Below, one piece after another: positions 16,399 through 25,552 of a DNA stretch of 64,000 nucleotides. Under the pieces are notes generated by a model. It saw only the letters and a list, made by a program, of their open reading frames with translations, made no database searches and was not told the DNA's origin. Origin of the DNA: Bin76 sp963665765. GTDB lineage: Bacteria; Actinomycetota; Acidimicrobiia; Spongiisociales; ZC4RG35. The stretch lies in NCBI GenBank assembly GCA_963665765.1, contig OY762464.1, forward strand, positions 1,178,001 to 1,242,000, written 5' to 3'. The position numbers and the translations under genes are program-made. Each line of letters opens with the position of its first letter. The first letter of the stretch is position 1.

Positions 16399-19300
16399 TT
16401 ACCCTTCTTCCGCCGGATGGCCCGTCCCGAACACCCAGGCATACTCCCCCACAATTTCGTCCCACCTGGCCCGTTCGGTGGGAAAACGAGCTACGGAAAA
16501 ACCGGCATTTTCAAGACGGCGCGTCACCTGTTCGTCGATGATCCTCTGTTGACGTTGCCGATGGTGTGGGCCATCGACATAGACGAGGGTCTGGTGTTGG
16601 CTGTAGGCGAAATCCGGCCTGGTGTTGTGCTCGGGCAGGTAGGGCTGGGTGCGATCAGGCGGGTGGTATCCACCCTCTTTCAGGTGTTCGAGCCACTCCC
16701 TTTCAAGAGACGACAGAGGCCATTGCGTCTCCCCCTCACCGTCCGGCAGTTGCTTGGGCGTGGCGTGGGTCAAACCACAGAGCAGCTCCAAGGCCTCCTC
16801 GTTCTTCCGGTCGATGAGGGCATGATCGGGCTGGTTGTAGTAGCTCAGCAGACACCGATAGCAACCGGCCTCACAGGAGGAATCCCGATCCTCCAGGTCG
16901 TCAAGCCCGGTCCAATCGCCCGACTTGGTGGCATGATGGCATACCTCCAATGCCTTGGCGGCGACCCGAGCCACGGCGGTGGGATCGGTGGCCAGGCGGG
17001 TAAGCACTCCGGCGCCTCCCTCGGCCGCCTCATAGAAAAGGATGGTGCGGGGGTGGTCCCGATCGGGCAACGGCTCGGCGGCCAGTTCCGACTCCTCCAA
17101 CTGGAACTCCTGCTCGATCCCCCTCTTGAGGGCGTACTGCAAAGAGACCATGACCTCGAAAGGAAGATCGGTGGTGGGGCGGACCAGCAGAACGTTACGG
17201 GTGTCCCGAACAAACGGCGTGACTCGCTGCACGGTTTTGCCTTCGGTCACACTGTCGTCTTCGACGGCGGTCGGCGCCTGGGAATCCTTGGTCCACTCTC
17301 CGGTGTGGGGATCGAGGCTGAAACCATACACCGACTCTTCCTTCCGGCGCCGCCATCCCAAATTGATGCGCCAAAGGGTGGCCGCCGGTCCGTATTTGAG
17401 TTCCAACAGATCTTCATCCTGATGCTCCAGCACCACTTCACTCACCCGAGGCTTCCCTTCTTCCTCGCTAAACCGGAGGGCGGTGATCATCTCATAACCC
17501 TGGCGCTGCCTCTCCTCTTCATCGGAGTTGATGCGCCAGGCCCGCCGAGTGGACACCTGCTCTATGCGATACAAGTTCGAGATGCGCCGTCCTCCGTCCA
17601 GCCGGGCATCACAACTGACGCACCGCTCGAAGTCTCTTTGGGTCCCAAAGTGCCCGCTTCCACATTCGGGACAGAGGCGGGCCACCTCCACCGGCAAAGT
17701 GGCCGAGGTGGTGACTTCCTCGCCAATGGTGAGAATTACGCGACGAACCCGGTAGGTGCTGCCCTCGTGATAAATGATGGACTGCGGGCCGAACTCACTG
17801 AGACCCAGAAAACGCGGCCGGCTGAGAAAGGAGTCGCGGGCCACAGTCCCCCTTCTCCCCGGAATGAAGGCCATGAGCGGCAATCGGGGGAAGTTGTATC
17901 CCGGCAGAAATCCTTCAGAGGCCAGATAGCGATAGGTGTAGAAGTCCGAGTTCATGGTCCGCTTGCTGTGGAGCAAAAGGCTCTGCTGAGTGAAGGCTTC
18001 GTCATATCGAGCCTTGGCCTCTTTCCGCTCCTTCTCGGTGGCGGCCGCGCTGTTCAGGATGCGGTTGGCAAGCTTCATTTGGCTGGTGGTGGCTCGGAAC
18101 AGGGAACGCCACCGGTCGAATGCCTTGTCGAACCGGATGCGAGCCGAATTGACCGCATCCGTCAACCAAGCCTCGGCACACCACGGAGCAGACTGCGGCG
18201 AGAGGTCCTGCTGGAGGGTTTCCAGAATCCGCTCGGCTCTCTTTGCGGTCTTCTCCAAGATCTGAGGGAGACCGATCTGGTGGGAAAGATCCCCCAGCAG
18301 AGGCAAGCCGACCCTGCTTTCGAGATCCAACACTTCCGGCACGGAATGACCCAGCTTGACTCCCGTCTCAGCCAGCCACACCGACTGCAAGTGGCTTCGG
18401 ACGAGGTCCTCATTGCCCAGATCGATGGTGGGCGGGTTGACCACGCCGGCCACCATTCGAACCGGGTCGGAGAAAAAGTATTGGTCGTGAGGCGAACGGG
18501 CCGCGCAGTAGGTGACCACCAAGGCGGGCTGGCCGCTCCGGCCGGCCCGTCCGCTTCGCTGGGCGTAGTTGGCGGGAGTGGGCGGGACGTTCCGCATATA
18601 GACCGTGTTGAGAGCGGAAATGTCCACCCCCAGCTCCATCGTGGGCGAGCAGAAGAGAATCGGTAGTCCGGCCGGCTCCGGTTTGCCATTGACAATCCGC
18701 TCCCTGCCCAGCCCTTTGCGAAAACGTTTCTCGCGTGCTTCCCGGATCTCGGGGTCCACCTGAGCCGTATGCTCTCGGGCCTCCAACTGGTGCAGGAACC
18801 GGTCGTCACTGCCCAACAGTCGGGCGACATTCCGGTAGAGAGCACGAAAGAAGGCGTTGGCGCGGCCTTGATCGGCTCGGTCGCCCTCGGCGAGCCGCCA
18901 CTCCAAGGCAGAGCTGTTGATCCGATACCCGGTGCAGCCCTGCCCCAGATCGGAGGACTCCACATACCCATAGACCAGGAGCACCCGGAGAACATCATCG
19001 ATGACCGCGTTATAGACGGCTTCGGTGAACTTGGTCGGATAGTGGGAGTTGTCATGACCCCAAAACCCCTGCGCCTTGAAACGACGGGCGAAGGCGGAAC
19101 GATACGACACCGTCACTATCCGCTCCCAACGACGGCCCTTGGGACGGGGGCGCGGAAACATGTATGCGTGGGATTCGAGCCGTTCCTCCTCCGACAAAGC
19201 CCATGGCTCTTTGAGCAGGTTGAAGCTCTGATTAACCACCTGCTCCTGAGTGTTTGGATCGAGATAGCGCGTTTTGATACATAGTTCTGTGCGCATGCGA

Positions 19301-21630
19301 TCCAACAAAGCCCTGGCGAGTTCTTCCCTACGACGGGAAGGGATAGAGCCAAGCAGGGCATGGCCGTTCCTCCACTCTTCTTCATCTTCACAGCACTCTG
19401 TGAGGCCTCGATACTCGATCTCAAGGAGCCCGAGTTGTTCCAAGTTCGGGTTGCTGATCCGCCAACCGCGCTTGAGGTCGACATAGAGCCGGTAGCCCAG
19501 AACCTCGCGGAGGGTCTTGCGAGTGTTTTGGGCGGCCGGGCCCTTGGCGGCCGGGTTGGAAGCGTAATCGGTGGAGTCCAAGCGAAGATGGGTCAGAACC
19601 CGCTGGGTCATCACTTCATCGGTTAAGCGTCGGCCGGGATCACTCCCGATGGCGGCCAGCAAGGCCCCGCGCAACAGAAGAACCTGGATGAAATCATTGA
19701 AATGACCGGCCTGCAGGCTGGCATCCTGGCGGTTGTCGGTGAAGGCCAGGAGCTTTTTGGTCTTCTCCTCCAGATCGGTTCCGATCAGGTACTTCAGGGA
19801 GGACATGGCCAACACCGTGGTTGCCGAACTGCGGCCTTCACTGGAAAGCCCCGACATTTTGCTCAGGTCACCCTGCCTGCCCGAGTAGTAGGCGTCGCAG
19901 TCCCCGTTGAGGCAGAAACGAAACGAGCCGGGGATATACCAGCCGGACAAGCCATCTTCGGCGACCACACCCTCGGTATCCACCTGAACACTCAACGGGT
20001 GATAACGCCGCCGGTAATACGGCTTGAGTCGAGGCTCGCCTCCCGGAAACTCCAGCCAATCCTCCGGAAAGTTGCTCTCCAGGTCGTTTTGATCAAAATC
20101 TCCTGATGGGTCGGGCATCAGATACCCGAAGCCAACATCCTCATCCTGATGAGAGCGCTCTCCCAGTTCCCGAGGATCGAAGCTGGCGGGCCGATCGTTG
20201 ACCTTTTTGGCCCACACCGGGAAATATTCCTGGCCACACACCCGGCAGAAGGAGAGGTTGTACAGACGCTTCCGACGGTCCCCGGGCTGGTATTGCTGTC
20301 CCTCCAACGTGATGTAACGAGCACCCGGGGCCTCCAAGGTGGTGTAGGCGTTCCAAGCACCGCTGATGAATTGATGGAGTCGGAAGGCGAAGAAGCTGTG
20401 CCCTCCGGTGTCTCTGCTCCGATAGGCCGCCAAAAGGAACCCCGCCAGATATTTGCCGCATTCTTCCGACGACAGTCGGCTGTCCTTGGCCAGCAGGTGG
20501 GAAGCCTCCTCCATGGTTCTTGGTCGGGAGATCCGAACCAGGCCCCCGTCCTTCGGTTCCAAGCCGAGTTTCTGTTCCACCCAGGTCGCCACCGGATGGC
20601 CTTCAAGTTGGTCATGCGTGGGATTATTCGGAACGCCTGCCCGGATTGCCTGCCGCAGATCCACAGCGCCGATGGGAGTCTCCCGTTGGGTGACAGGCGC
20701 CAAAGTCTCGACTATCACCTCCTCGGGGCGGACCTCCGACCCAAAGAGCCGACCGGCGATGTCGGCCACCGCCGAACTGCGGTGCTCCGCGGCACCCTCC
20801 GAGGCCATAGTGGCCGAGGTGCCGATACACAGCAGGTGATCATTGAAGCGTTCCCGCACCCGCCGGACCAGCATGGCAACGTCGGCCCCCTGCCGCCCCC
20901 GGTAGGTATGGAGCTCGTCCAGAACCAGGTATCTAAGCCCGACGGCATGGGAGCGCACCGCCCTGTCGGTCTCGATAAATCTGGTCATCATCAGCTCGAG
21001 CATCACATAGTTGGTCAGGAGAATGTCGGGGGGTTGGGCGGCAATCCGCGCCCGGTCCTGCTCTGACTCCTGGCCGGTGTAGCGAGCGAAGGTCACCGGC
21101 TCATTGCCCTCTCCGTAGCCACGTCTCAGGAACTTCTCCAACTCCTCGAGTTGGCTGTTGCACAGAGCATTCATGGGGTAGACAACAATGGCGGCGATGC
21201 CACCAGGTTTCTCTCCCGCTCTCCTCCGTCGTAATACGTCATCGATGATCGGAATGAAATAGGCAAGCGACTTGCCCGACCCGGTGCCGGTGGTCAGGAC
21301 ATAGTTGCGTCTTCGTCGGGCTGCCTCGATGGCGTCCACCTGATGTCGATGCAAAACCAGTTCCTCGCCCGGGTCCCGATCGGTCTTCCCGATCCGGAAA
21401 ATGCCGGAGCATTCGGGGTCGAGAACCCCATCCGCCACCAACTCGTCGATGGATCCTCCCGGCTCGAAGTTCGGATTCAACTGGATCATCGGGGATGGCC
21501 AGTAGCGTCCCCCCTCATAGGCCTGGTTGACGGCTCGATGAATATCCTCGGCCCGTATTCGAGCGAAGCTCCGGGAAAAACGCTCATATTCTGAAACGAG
21601 TTGATCTCGGAAATCGAATACGTCCACCAA
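16399..21630 (-). CDS. Giant DEAD/H helicase with DUF1998 and C-terminal nuclease-like domain (DrmA/DrmB- or DruE-like)
   Basis: 1743 residues. Walker A TTGTGSGKS (about 113-121) and motif II VLDELHTYRGRQGADV (about 236-251) are in the first RecA domain. The second RecA domain follows, with NYAQRSGRAGRSG as motif VI. A DUF1998 zinc region has CEAGCYRCLLSYYNQ near 1590. The tail (about 1640-1743) reads RPDFAYSQHQTLVYVDGPHH and then RRLENAGFSVARFP, reminiscent of the DUF559/Vsr-like PD-(D/E)XK fold. In DISARM the helicase (DrmA) and DUF1998 protein (DrmB) are usually separate and no nuclease tail is standard. Large single-chain helicase-DUF1998 proteins also occur as DruE and MrfA-like enzymes. 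It starts at TTG 21630 or GTG 21627 behind GGAG and heads the operon with the SNF2 gene. Confidence 0.88.
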   Translation of the reverse strand: MVDVFDFRDQLVSEYERFSRSFARIRAEDIHRAVNQAYEGGRYWPSPMIQLNPNFEPGGSIDELVADGVLDPECSGIFRIGKTDRDPGEELVLHRHQVDAIEAARRRRNYVLTTGTGSGKSLAYFIPIIDDVLRRRRAGEKPGGIAAIVVYPMNALCNSQLEELEKFLRRGYGEGNEPVTFARYTGQESEQDRARIAAQPPDILLTNYVMLELMMTRFIETDRAVRSHAVGLRYLVLDELHTYRGRQGADVAMLVRRVRERFNDHLLCIGTSATMASEGAAEHRSSAVADIAGRLFGSEVRPEEVIVETLAPVTQRETPIGAVDLRQAIRAGVPNNPTHDQLEGHPVATWVEQKLGLEPKDGGLVRISRPRTMEEASHLLAKDSRLSSEECGKYLAGFLLAAYRSRDTGGHSFFAFRLHQFISGAWNAYTTLEAPGARYITLEGQQYQPGDRRKRLYNLSFCRVCGQEYFPVWAKKVNDRPASFDPRELGERSHQDEDVGFGYLMPDPSGDFDQNDLESNFPEDWLEFPGGEPRLKPYYRRRYHPLSVQVDTEGVVAEDGLSGWYIPGSFRFCLNGDCDAYYSGRQGDLSKMSGLSSEGRSSATTVLAMSSLKYLIGTDLEEKTKKLLAFTDNRQDASLQAGHFNDFIQVLLLRGALLAAIGSDPGRRLTDEVMTQRVLTHLRLDSTDYASNPAAKGPAAQNTRKTLREVLGYRLYVDLKRGWRISNPNLEQLGLLEIEYRGLTECCEDEEEWRNGHALLGSIPSRRREELARALLDRMRTELCIKTRYLDPNTQEQVVNQSFNLLKEPWALSEEERLESHAYMFPRPRPKGRRWERIVTVSYRSAFARRFKAQGFWGHDNSHYPTKFTEAVYNAVIDDVLRVLLVYGYVESSDLGQGCTGYRINSSALEWRLAEGDRADQGRANAFFRALYRNVARLLGSDDRFLHQLEAREHTAQVDPEIREAREKRFRKGLGRERIVNGKPEPAGLPILFCSPTMELGVDISALNTVYMRNVPPTPANYAQRSGRAGRSGQPALVVTYCAARSPHDQYFFSDPVRMVAGVVNPPTIDLGNEDLVRSHLQSVWLAETGVKLGHSVPEVLDLESRVGLPLLGDLSHQIGLPQILEKTAKRAERILETLQQDLSPQSAPWCAEAWLTDAVNSARIRFDKAFDRWRSLFRATTSQMKLANRILNSAAATEKERKEAKARYDEAFTQQSLLLHSKRTMNSDFYTYRYLASEGFLPGYNFPRLPLMAFIPGRRGTVARDSFLSRPRFLGLSEFGPQSIIYHEGSTYRVRRVILTIGEEVTTSATLPVEVARLCPECGSGHFGTQRDFERCVSCDARLDGGRRISNLYRIEQVSTRRAWRINSDEEERQRQGYEMITALRFSEEEGKPRVSEVVLEHQDEDLLELKYGPAATLWRINLGWRRRKEESVYGFSLDPHTGEWTKDSQAPTAVEDDSVTEGKTVQRVTPFVRDTRNVLLVRPTTDLPFEVMVSLQYALKRGIEQEFQLEESELAAEPLPDRDHPRTILFYEAAEGGAGVLTRLATDPTAVARVAAKALEVCHHATKSGDWTGLDDLEDRDSSCEAGCYRCLLSYYNQPDHALIDRKNEEALELLCGLTHATPKQLPDGEGETQWPLSSLEREWLEHLKEGGYHPPDRTQPYLPEHNTRPDFAYSQHQTLVYVDGPHHRQRQQRIIDEQVTRRLENAGFSVARFPTERARWDEIVGEYAWVFGTGHPAEEG

Positions 21631-21750
21631 CTGCTCCTTACAAAATTCTGCGCGTCATCAACGCCACCAAAGTGGGAGGAGTGAGAAACCAGGCTGTCGA
21701 CATACCGTCCTCGCTCGTCATTCGCACAGGCGAAATCAACCATAGCAAAG

Positions 21751-22218
21751 GTGTTCCCTGCCCCGGGGGCGGTCGCCGAACAGATCATCAACCCCTGGGA
21801 CCCAGCGCCCAAACCCTCACTGCGGGGGCTGCCAACCTCATTACCATTCAGGCCTGTGGTTGCCGAGGATTATCGCCAGGACGGTCACAAATGCCCTTCC
21901 TATGTGCTGGACCATGAGGAATGTGAGCTAATCAATCAGACCGACCAATACGAGTACGAGCACTACGCCGATCACTCACACCCCGAAGACGCTTTCTTCT
22001 GGGTGCCTCATCAGCATGAAGATAGACTGGTGCGTTTCAATCGACTGACGGTCACTATCGACGAAATCATCACCCGGTGTGAATATCCGGAGAAGGCACG
22101 TGAGCAATTAGCCACGTTGCATCGGCAACTGGCGGAAGAATTTCTCAAAGACTACCGGGGACCCCTAAGGGGGCCAGTCCCACTATTGGAGGAGCCCCGG
22201 TCCGCAATGGTGGGTTGA
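21751..22218 (+). CDS. Hypothetical acidic/His-rich protein
   Basis: 155-codon frame on the strand opposite the helicase, between it and the toxin relic. No family recognised. The middle is rich in Asp, Glu, His and Tyr (DQYEYEHYADHSHPEDAFFW), followed by an amphipathic helical stretch (RLVRFNRLTVTIDEIITRC, then REQLATLHRQLAEEFLKDY). The first 30 residues are Pro-rich and may be untranslated. An internal start cannot be settled. Cys in KCPSYV and HEEC might bind metal. It is accepted as probable because the amino-acid composition is natural and no competing gene exists on the other strand. Confidence 0.5.
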   Translation: MFPAPGAVAEQIINPWDPAPKPSLRGLPTSLPFRPVVAEDYRQDGHKCPSYVLDHEECELINQTDQYEYEHYADHSHPEDAFFWVPHQHEDRLVRFNRLTVTIDEIITRCEYPEKAREQLATLHRQLAEEFLKDYRGPLRGPVPLLEEPRSAMVG

Positions 22219-22368
22219 TTCCAAACCAGTGCCATACTGGCCGCCACATCATGCCCGGATCGCCGTCTATGAACAGCCTTGAAGCGCGCTTCTCCGGAAG
22301 AAATCCGGTTTGTCCTGTCCCTTGACATGCCGGAGCCCCGTTTTGCGGTTCGATTCAGGGATTCAGAG

Positions 22369-22670
22369 CTATGGGAGGATGCTGTGATCGCCACAACGTT
22401 CCCAAACGACGTGCAACACCCCCTCGGCTATGGGAGAGCCCCACGAGAAAAGAGCCCGCCCGTCGGGCGCCCATGACATCTCATACAGATAAGGGTGCTT
22501 CGTACTGCCTTTACTCGGAGACCCGGACGGAATCGGTCTCGTCTGTTGGTCTCGATTGCACGCACATCTTCAATAAACCGGACAAGTGCGTTACCAAGTC
22601 GCTTTTGTTGATCCGGCGACAGCCTCCTGTAGTCCCTCAGAAACGTGGCTGTCTCCTCATGGGTCGGCAC
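22369..22670 (-). pseudogene. RelE/ParE-superfamily toxin with frameshift
   Basis: From GTG 22670 the frame reads HEETATFLRDYRRLSPDQQK and then FRPGLRVKAV, the front of a RelE-type ribonuclease toxin. The rest of the family (KHPYLYEMSWAPDGRALFSW, then VLHVVWERCGDHSIL) lies in a different frame ending at TAG 22369. Adding one base near 22500 (in CGAAGC) joins them as VRKHPYLYEM. The gene therefore carries a one-base loss and would make a truncated toxin. Its antitoxin, 12 bases upstream, is intact. The full pair sits between the giant helicase and the PLD-ATPase gene on the same strand as both. Confidence 0.65.
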
Positions 22671-22682
22671 GCGGATTACGAG

Positions 22683-22862
22683 CTAATCATGAACCTGTTC
22701 GTGTTGCTGCGACTTTAGGCAATCGAGAAACTCCTCGCTGGTCATGTGAACATGAGTGAGGCCGGCGGCGTAATCACCAGTCACATCTGCGACTGAACCC
22801 CTATCCCTCTCGATGTCTTCTATTGTGCAATCATCCGCGTCAACAACAGGTTTCAGGTACAC
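22683..22862 (-). CDS. Small antitoxin of the RelE-like pair
   Basis: 59-residue protein from GTG 22862, reading VYLKPVVDADDCTIEDIERD, then GDYAAGLTHVHMTSEEFLDC. It is acidic, lacks an obvious DNA-binding helix-turn-helix, and lies 12 bases ahead of the frameshifted toxin, the usual antitoxin-first order. The sequence type (TIEDIERDRGS...AAGLTHVHMT) matches my memory of small antitoxins paired with this toxin family. With its toxin disabled it may persist as an orphan antidote. Confidence 0.6.
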   Translation of the reverse strand: MYLKPVVDADDCTIEDIERDRGSVADVTGDYAAGLTHVHMTSEEFLDCLKSQQHEQVHD

Positions 22863-22956
22863 TGCCTATTCCTTCGAACTCGGTCTCACCCCACTCTAAC
22901 TTACTTAACGAGGCTTGATCGAATGGTTTCCTTTCGCCAGTCCCTCGTCTTGGACG

Positions 22957-24945
22957 TTACCATCTCCGCCAGCGGCGTTTGGGGCGTAGGGGCTGGTTGA
23001 GAAAGCTCTCCAGGGCGCCTTTGTGCAACACGGTTCGATCGCCTCCGCTGCGGGTTTCGTCGATGAGGGTGGAGGGGAGGTCGTCCCAGCCGAAACCTCG
23101 CCTTCCGAAGGCGTCCCGTTGTTCCCACACAATGATCCGGTCCCGGTCGATGGTCCATCCGATGGGCCCCTCTCCCTCCCGCCTGGAATAGGCCGAGGGC
23201 CGCAGCAGCGCCAAAACCCGATCTCTCACCCGGTCGTAACGTTTGTCCGCGAAATCAAGCCAGGTGACTTCCCGGCACCAGGCAGGCGGGGAACCGTCGG
23301 CCCCTTCCGCCAGTACCCCGGCCAGCACCGACGAGGAGACCGCCAACCAGTCGTCGGGAAGCCGGTCGTCTTCCAAGCGGACCATGACATCGGTCAGGTA
23401 ACGCCGATAGAGATGGCCGGTCAGACCTCTTCGAATCCGCTGGACCCCGCTCTGCAGACCCTGTCGCAAACCTTCTTTGTGCGCCGGGAGGGCGGTGGTG
23501 GTGTAGATCATCAGGCTGCGTTTGGCCACCTCATCGGGAAAGGAGTGCGGTTCGGCGTTCATCGACAACACAAACCCCGGATACTCGGAAACCGCGAGCG
23601 GCAACTCGTCTTTGATCATGTCCTTGCCATGCTGGTTGAAGGCTCGCCGGCCGATGTCGTCGAACACCACCGGGTGACGCCGATAGGCATGCTGCAGGCC
23701 CCGTAATTTAGCGGTGGTGAAACTTCTCTTGTCAACAGTGTGGGCGCGGCCGAACATGGAAGTGGTCAAGGTGTCCACCAGGCTGGTCTTGCCACAGTTG
23801 GACTTTCCGAAAATGATGGAAAACAAGGGATAGCGAACCACATCGCTGTCCCGCAGATAGGCCAAGGACCGCAAGTCACAAATGAACGGCGAAAAGTACA
23901 GCCAGGCCATCAAAGTGAAATAATCACGCTGGAGGGTGGGCACATCGCCTTCGAACGCCCCCTCGTAGTTGCCGAAGAAATCCAAAAGAAGTCGGGCGTC
24001 GTCACGGACCGAGCCGTCCTCCCCTCCCAAGGGAAACTCCTTTCCGGACAGCACCGCTCGGCCAGTGCTTCGGTCTATCGTGAAATAGCGATTGTCCCCT
24101 TCGTCGCTCGATTTGACCAGGCGAATGCGACTGAGTTCTCTCTTGACGATGGGGGTTATTTTCTGCCGGCCGGAGCGGAAAGCGGGTATCGCCGCCGAAA
24201 GGCGAGGCTTCAACACGGCCGCTATTTTCTCGACCCGCTCCATCTGCACCGGCGCCGACACCTCGACATCGGCGGGTTCGGGCGCCTCGATGATCACGGT
24301 CGTAGCCTTGTCCGACAGCACCGGGGCGTCCGTTACCTCGATCTCGGCCTGCACGATTCGCTCCTCCGGAAACGGTATCTCGTCGGACCCTGCATCCCGG
24401 ATGGTGTCGAACATGCGGCGGTAGTGGCGCCACGCCAGGTCGTCATTGTCGAAGACGACCAGCGTTTCGGGCTGGCTCCCCGAAAAGGCCCGCTCCGACA
24501 GGTTGGCGGAGCCCACGATCACCCGGGTTCCCGGCTCGCCGGACAAAAGATACAGCTTGGCGTGGGCAACATACCGGCGAAGCACCCGGAATCTGGCCTG
24601 GCCCAGGGCGATCTTTTCCAAGATGCGCAGGTGACGTTCGTCCCGAAGCCCCATAATGGCCGCCCGGGTCTGTTCGGTCACCAGCTTTTGGAGCGCCATC
24701 ACATCCAATAAGTTCCCGAGCACACCTTCGCTCCCGAACACACACTCGAAGCTCTCGAATGAGAAATCGTCGAGCATCCTGACCACCGCCGAACTGCTGG
24801 CCGAGTAGGTGAGTACCCGCAAGCTGTCGTATCCCTCGAATAGCTCCCAGTCGAATTTTCCCTCTTCCAGGAACCTCGCCCGAACCACCCGCAAGCCCGA
24901 ACCGTCATCCAACTCCAGAGTGAGGGATGTTGCTTGCTCGGGCAT
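22957..24945 (-). CDS. Phospholipase D-like nuclease fused to a P-loop ATPase (DrmC-like part)
   Basis: From ATG 24945 (PEQATSLTLELDDGSG) the protein has 662 residues. The frame is open to 25137, but the extra residues look untranslated. Residues about 50-190 form a PLD domain with one HxK motif, HAKLYLLSG, and IVGSANLSERAF. A linker follows. A second domain has Walker A FGKSNCGKTSLVD near 374-386 and Walker B PVVFDDIGRRAF near 427. Single-motif PLD proteins dimerise to build one nuclease site. DrmC of DISARM is a short PLD protein, so the ATPase fusion here is atypical. It is on the same strand as the helicase, SNF2 and methyltransferase genes, with the toxin-antitoxin relic between. Confidence 0.82.
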   Translation of the reverse strand: MPEQATSLTLELDDGSGLRVVRARFLEEGKFDWELFEGYDSLRVLTYSASSSAVVRMLDDFSFESFECVFGSEGVLGNLLDVMALQKLVTEQTRAAIMGLRDERHLRILEKIALGQARFRVLRRYVAHAKLYLLSGEPGTRVIVGSANLSERAFSGSQPETLVVFDNDDLAWRHYRRMFDTIRDAGSDEIPFPEERIVQAEIEVTDAPVLSDKATTVIIEAPEPADVEVSAPVQMERVEKIAAVLKPRLSAAIPAFRSGRQKITPIVKRELSRIRLVKSSDEGDNRYFTIDRSTGRAVLSGKEFPLGGEDGSVRDDARLLLDFFGNYEGAFEGDVPTLQRDYFTLMAWLYFSPFICDLRSLAYLRDSDVVRYPLFSIIFGKSNCGKTSLVDTLTTSMFGRAHTVDKRSFTTAKLRGLQHAYRRHPVVFDDIGRRAFNQHGKDMIKDELPLAVSEYPGFVLSMNAEPHSFPDEVAKRSLMIYTTTALPAHKEGLRQGLQSGVQRIRRGLTGHLYRRYLTDVMVRLEDDRLPDDWLAVSSSVLAGVLAEGADGSPPAWCREVTWLDFADKRYDRVRDRVLALLRPSAYSRREGEGPIGWTIDRDRIIVWEQRDAFGRRGFGWDDLPSTLIDETRSGGDRTVLHKGALESFLNQPLRPKRRWRRW

Positions 24946-25175
24946 CGGGAAGATGACCACCTCCTGTTTCGCCCCTGACAGTACCGACGATCTCCAACCA
25001 CTCGGCCGGTTAACTCTCTGCCGGCCTTTGCCGGAAGGTTGCGAACCCCACCAAGGGTGTTCTGTCCTGATCCCCACCCGGTCCCTTATTTCGTGAACAC
25101 CGCTATATTTTCGAATTAAGGCGGAGGGAGCCCGCAACGTCTCGGCTCACGAAGGCAATAGGAAGGGAACTGCCC

Positions 25176-25535
25176 ATGGGGGTTATACACGCATCGGTCA
25201 TCATTCGGAACCTGGCTGAGCCGGGGAGAGAATGGGAAGGCAGGTTCCTGGTCGATACCGGGGCGAGCGACACACTGGTGCCCCGTCCGCACCTGGAAGC
25301 CATCGGATTGGAACCCAGAGGGCAAAGAACCTACGAGTTGGCGGACGGCGCGCAGGTGACCATGGACGTCACCACCTGCGAGATGGAGATAATGGGTGAG
25401 ATTTTCGGCGGCATGGTTGTCTATGGAGAAGCGGGCACCGAACCTTTGCTGGGGGTTATAGCTCTCGAGGCGGCGGGTATCCAACTTGACCTACGTAACC
25501 AAACCCTCCACAAGATGCCGAGCTTTCGGCTGTAG
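25176..25535 (+). CDS. Retropepsin-like aspartic protease, single domain
   Basis: 119-residue soluble protein with the clan AA signature FLVDTGASDTLVP (about residues 25-37), where Asp in DTGAS is catalytic. The late motif LLGVIALEAAGIQLD (about 91-105) corresponds to the second hydrophobic-glycine flap strand. Such proteins act as homodimers. Bacterial members are mostly of unknown role, and some occur near toxin or defence genes. It starts at ATG 25176, divergent from the PLD-ATPase gene with about 230 bases between the start codons, so the two may share a regulatory region. No partner substrate is evident. Confidence 0.85.
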   Translation: MGVIHASVIIRNLAEPGREWEGRFLVDTGASDTLVPRPHLEAIGLEPRGQRTYELADGAQVTMDVTTCEMEIMGEIFGGMVVYGEAGTEPLLGVIALEAAGIQLDLRNQTLHKMPSFRL

Positions 25536-25552
25536 AACGGCCTATGGGAACC

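Noticed and set aside
15025..18666. 1213-codon open frame on the plus strand
   Set aside because: It lies antisense to the SNF2 and giant helicase genes. High-GC genes often leave the opposite strand open, and the protein shows no fold or motif.
22279..22476. 65-codon plus-strand frame (PRFAVRFRDSELW)
   Set aside because: It overlaps the RelE-like toxin pseudogene on the other strand, and resemblance to a known family is too weak to support a gene.
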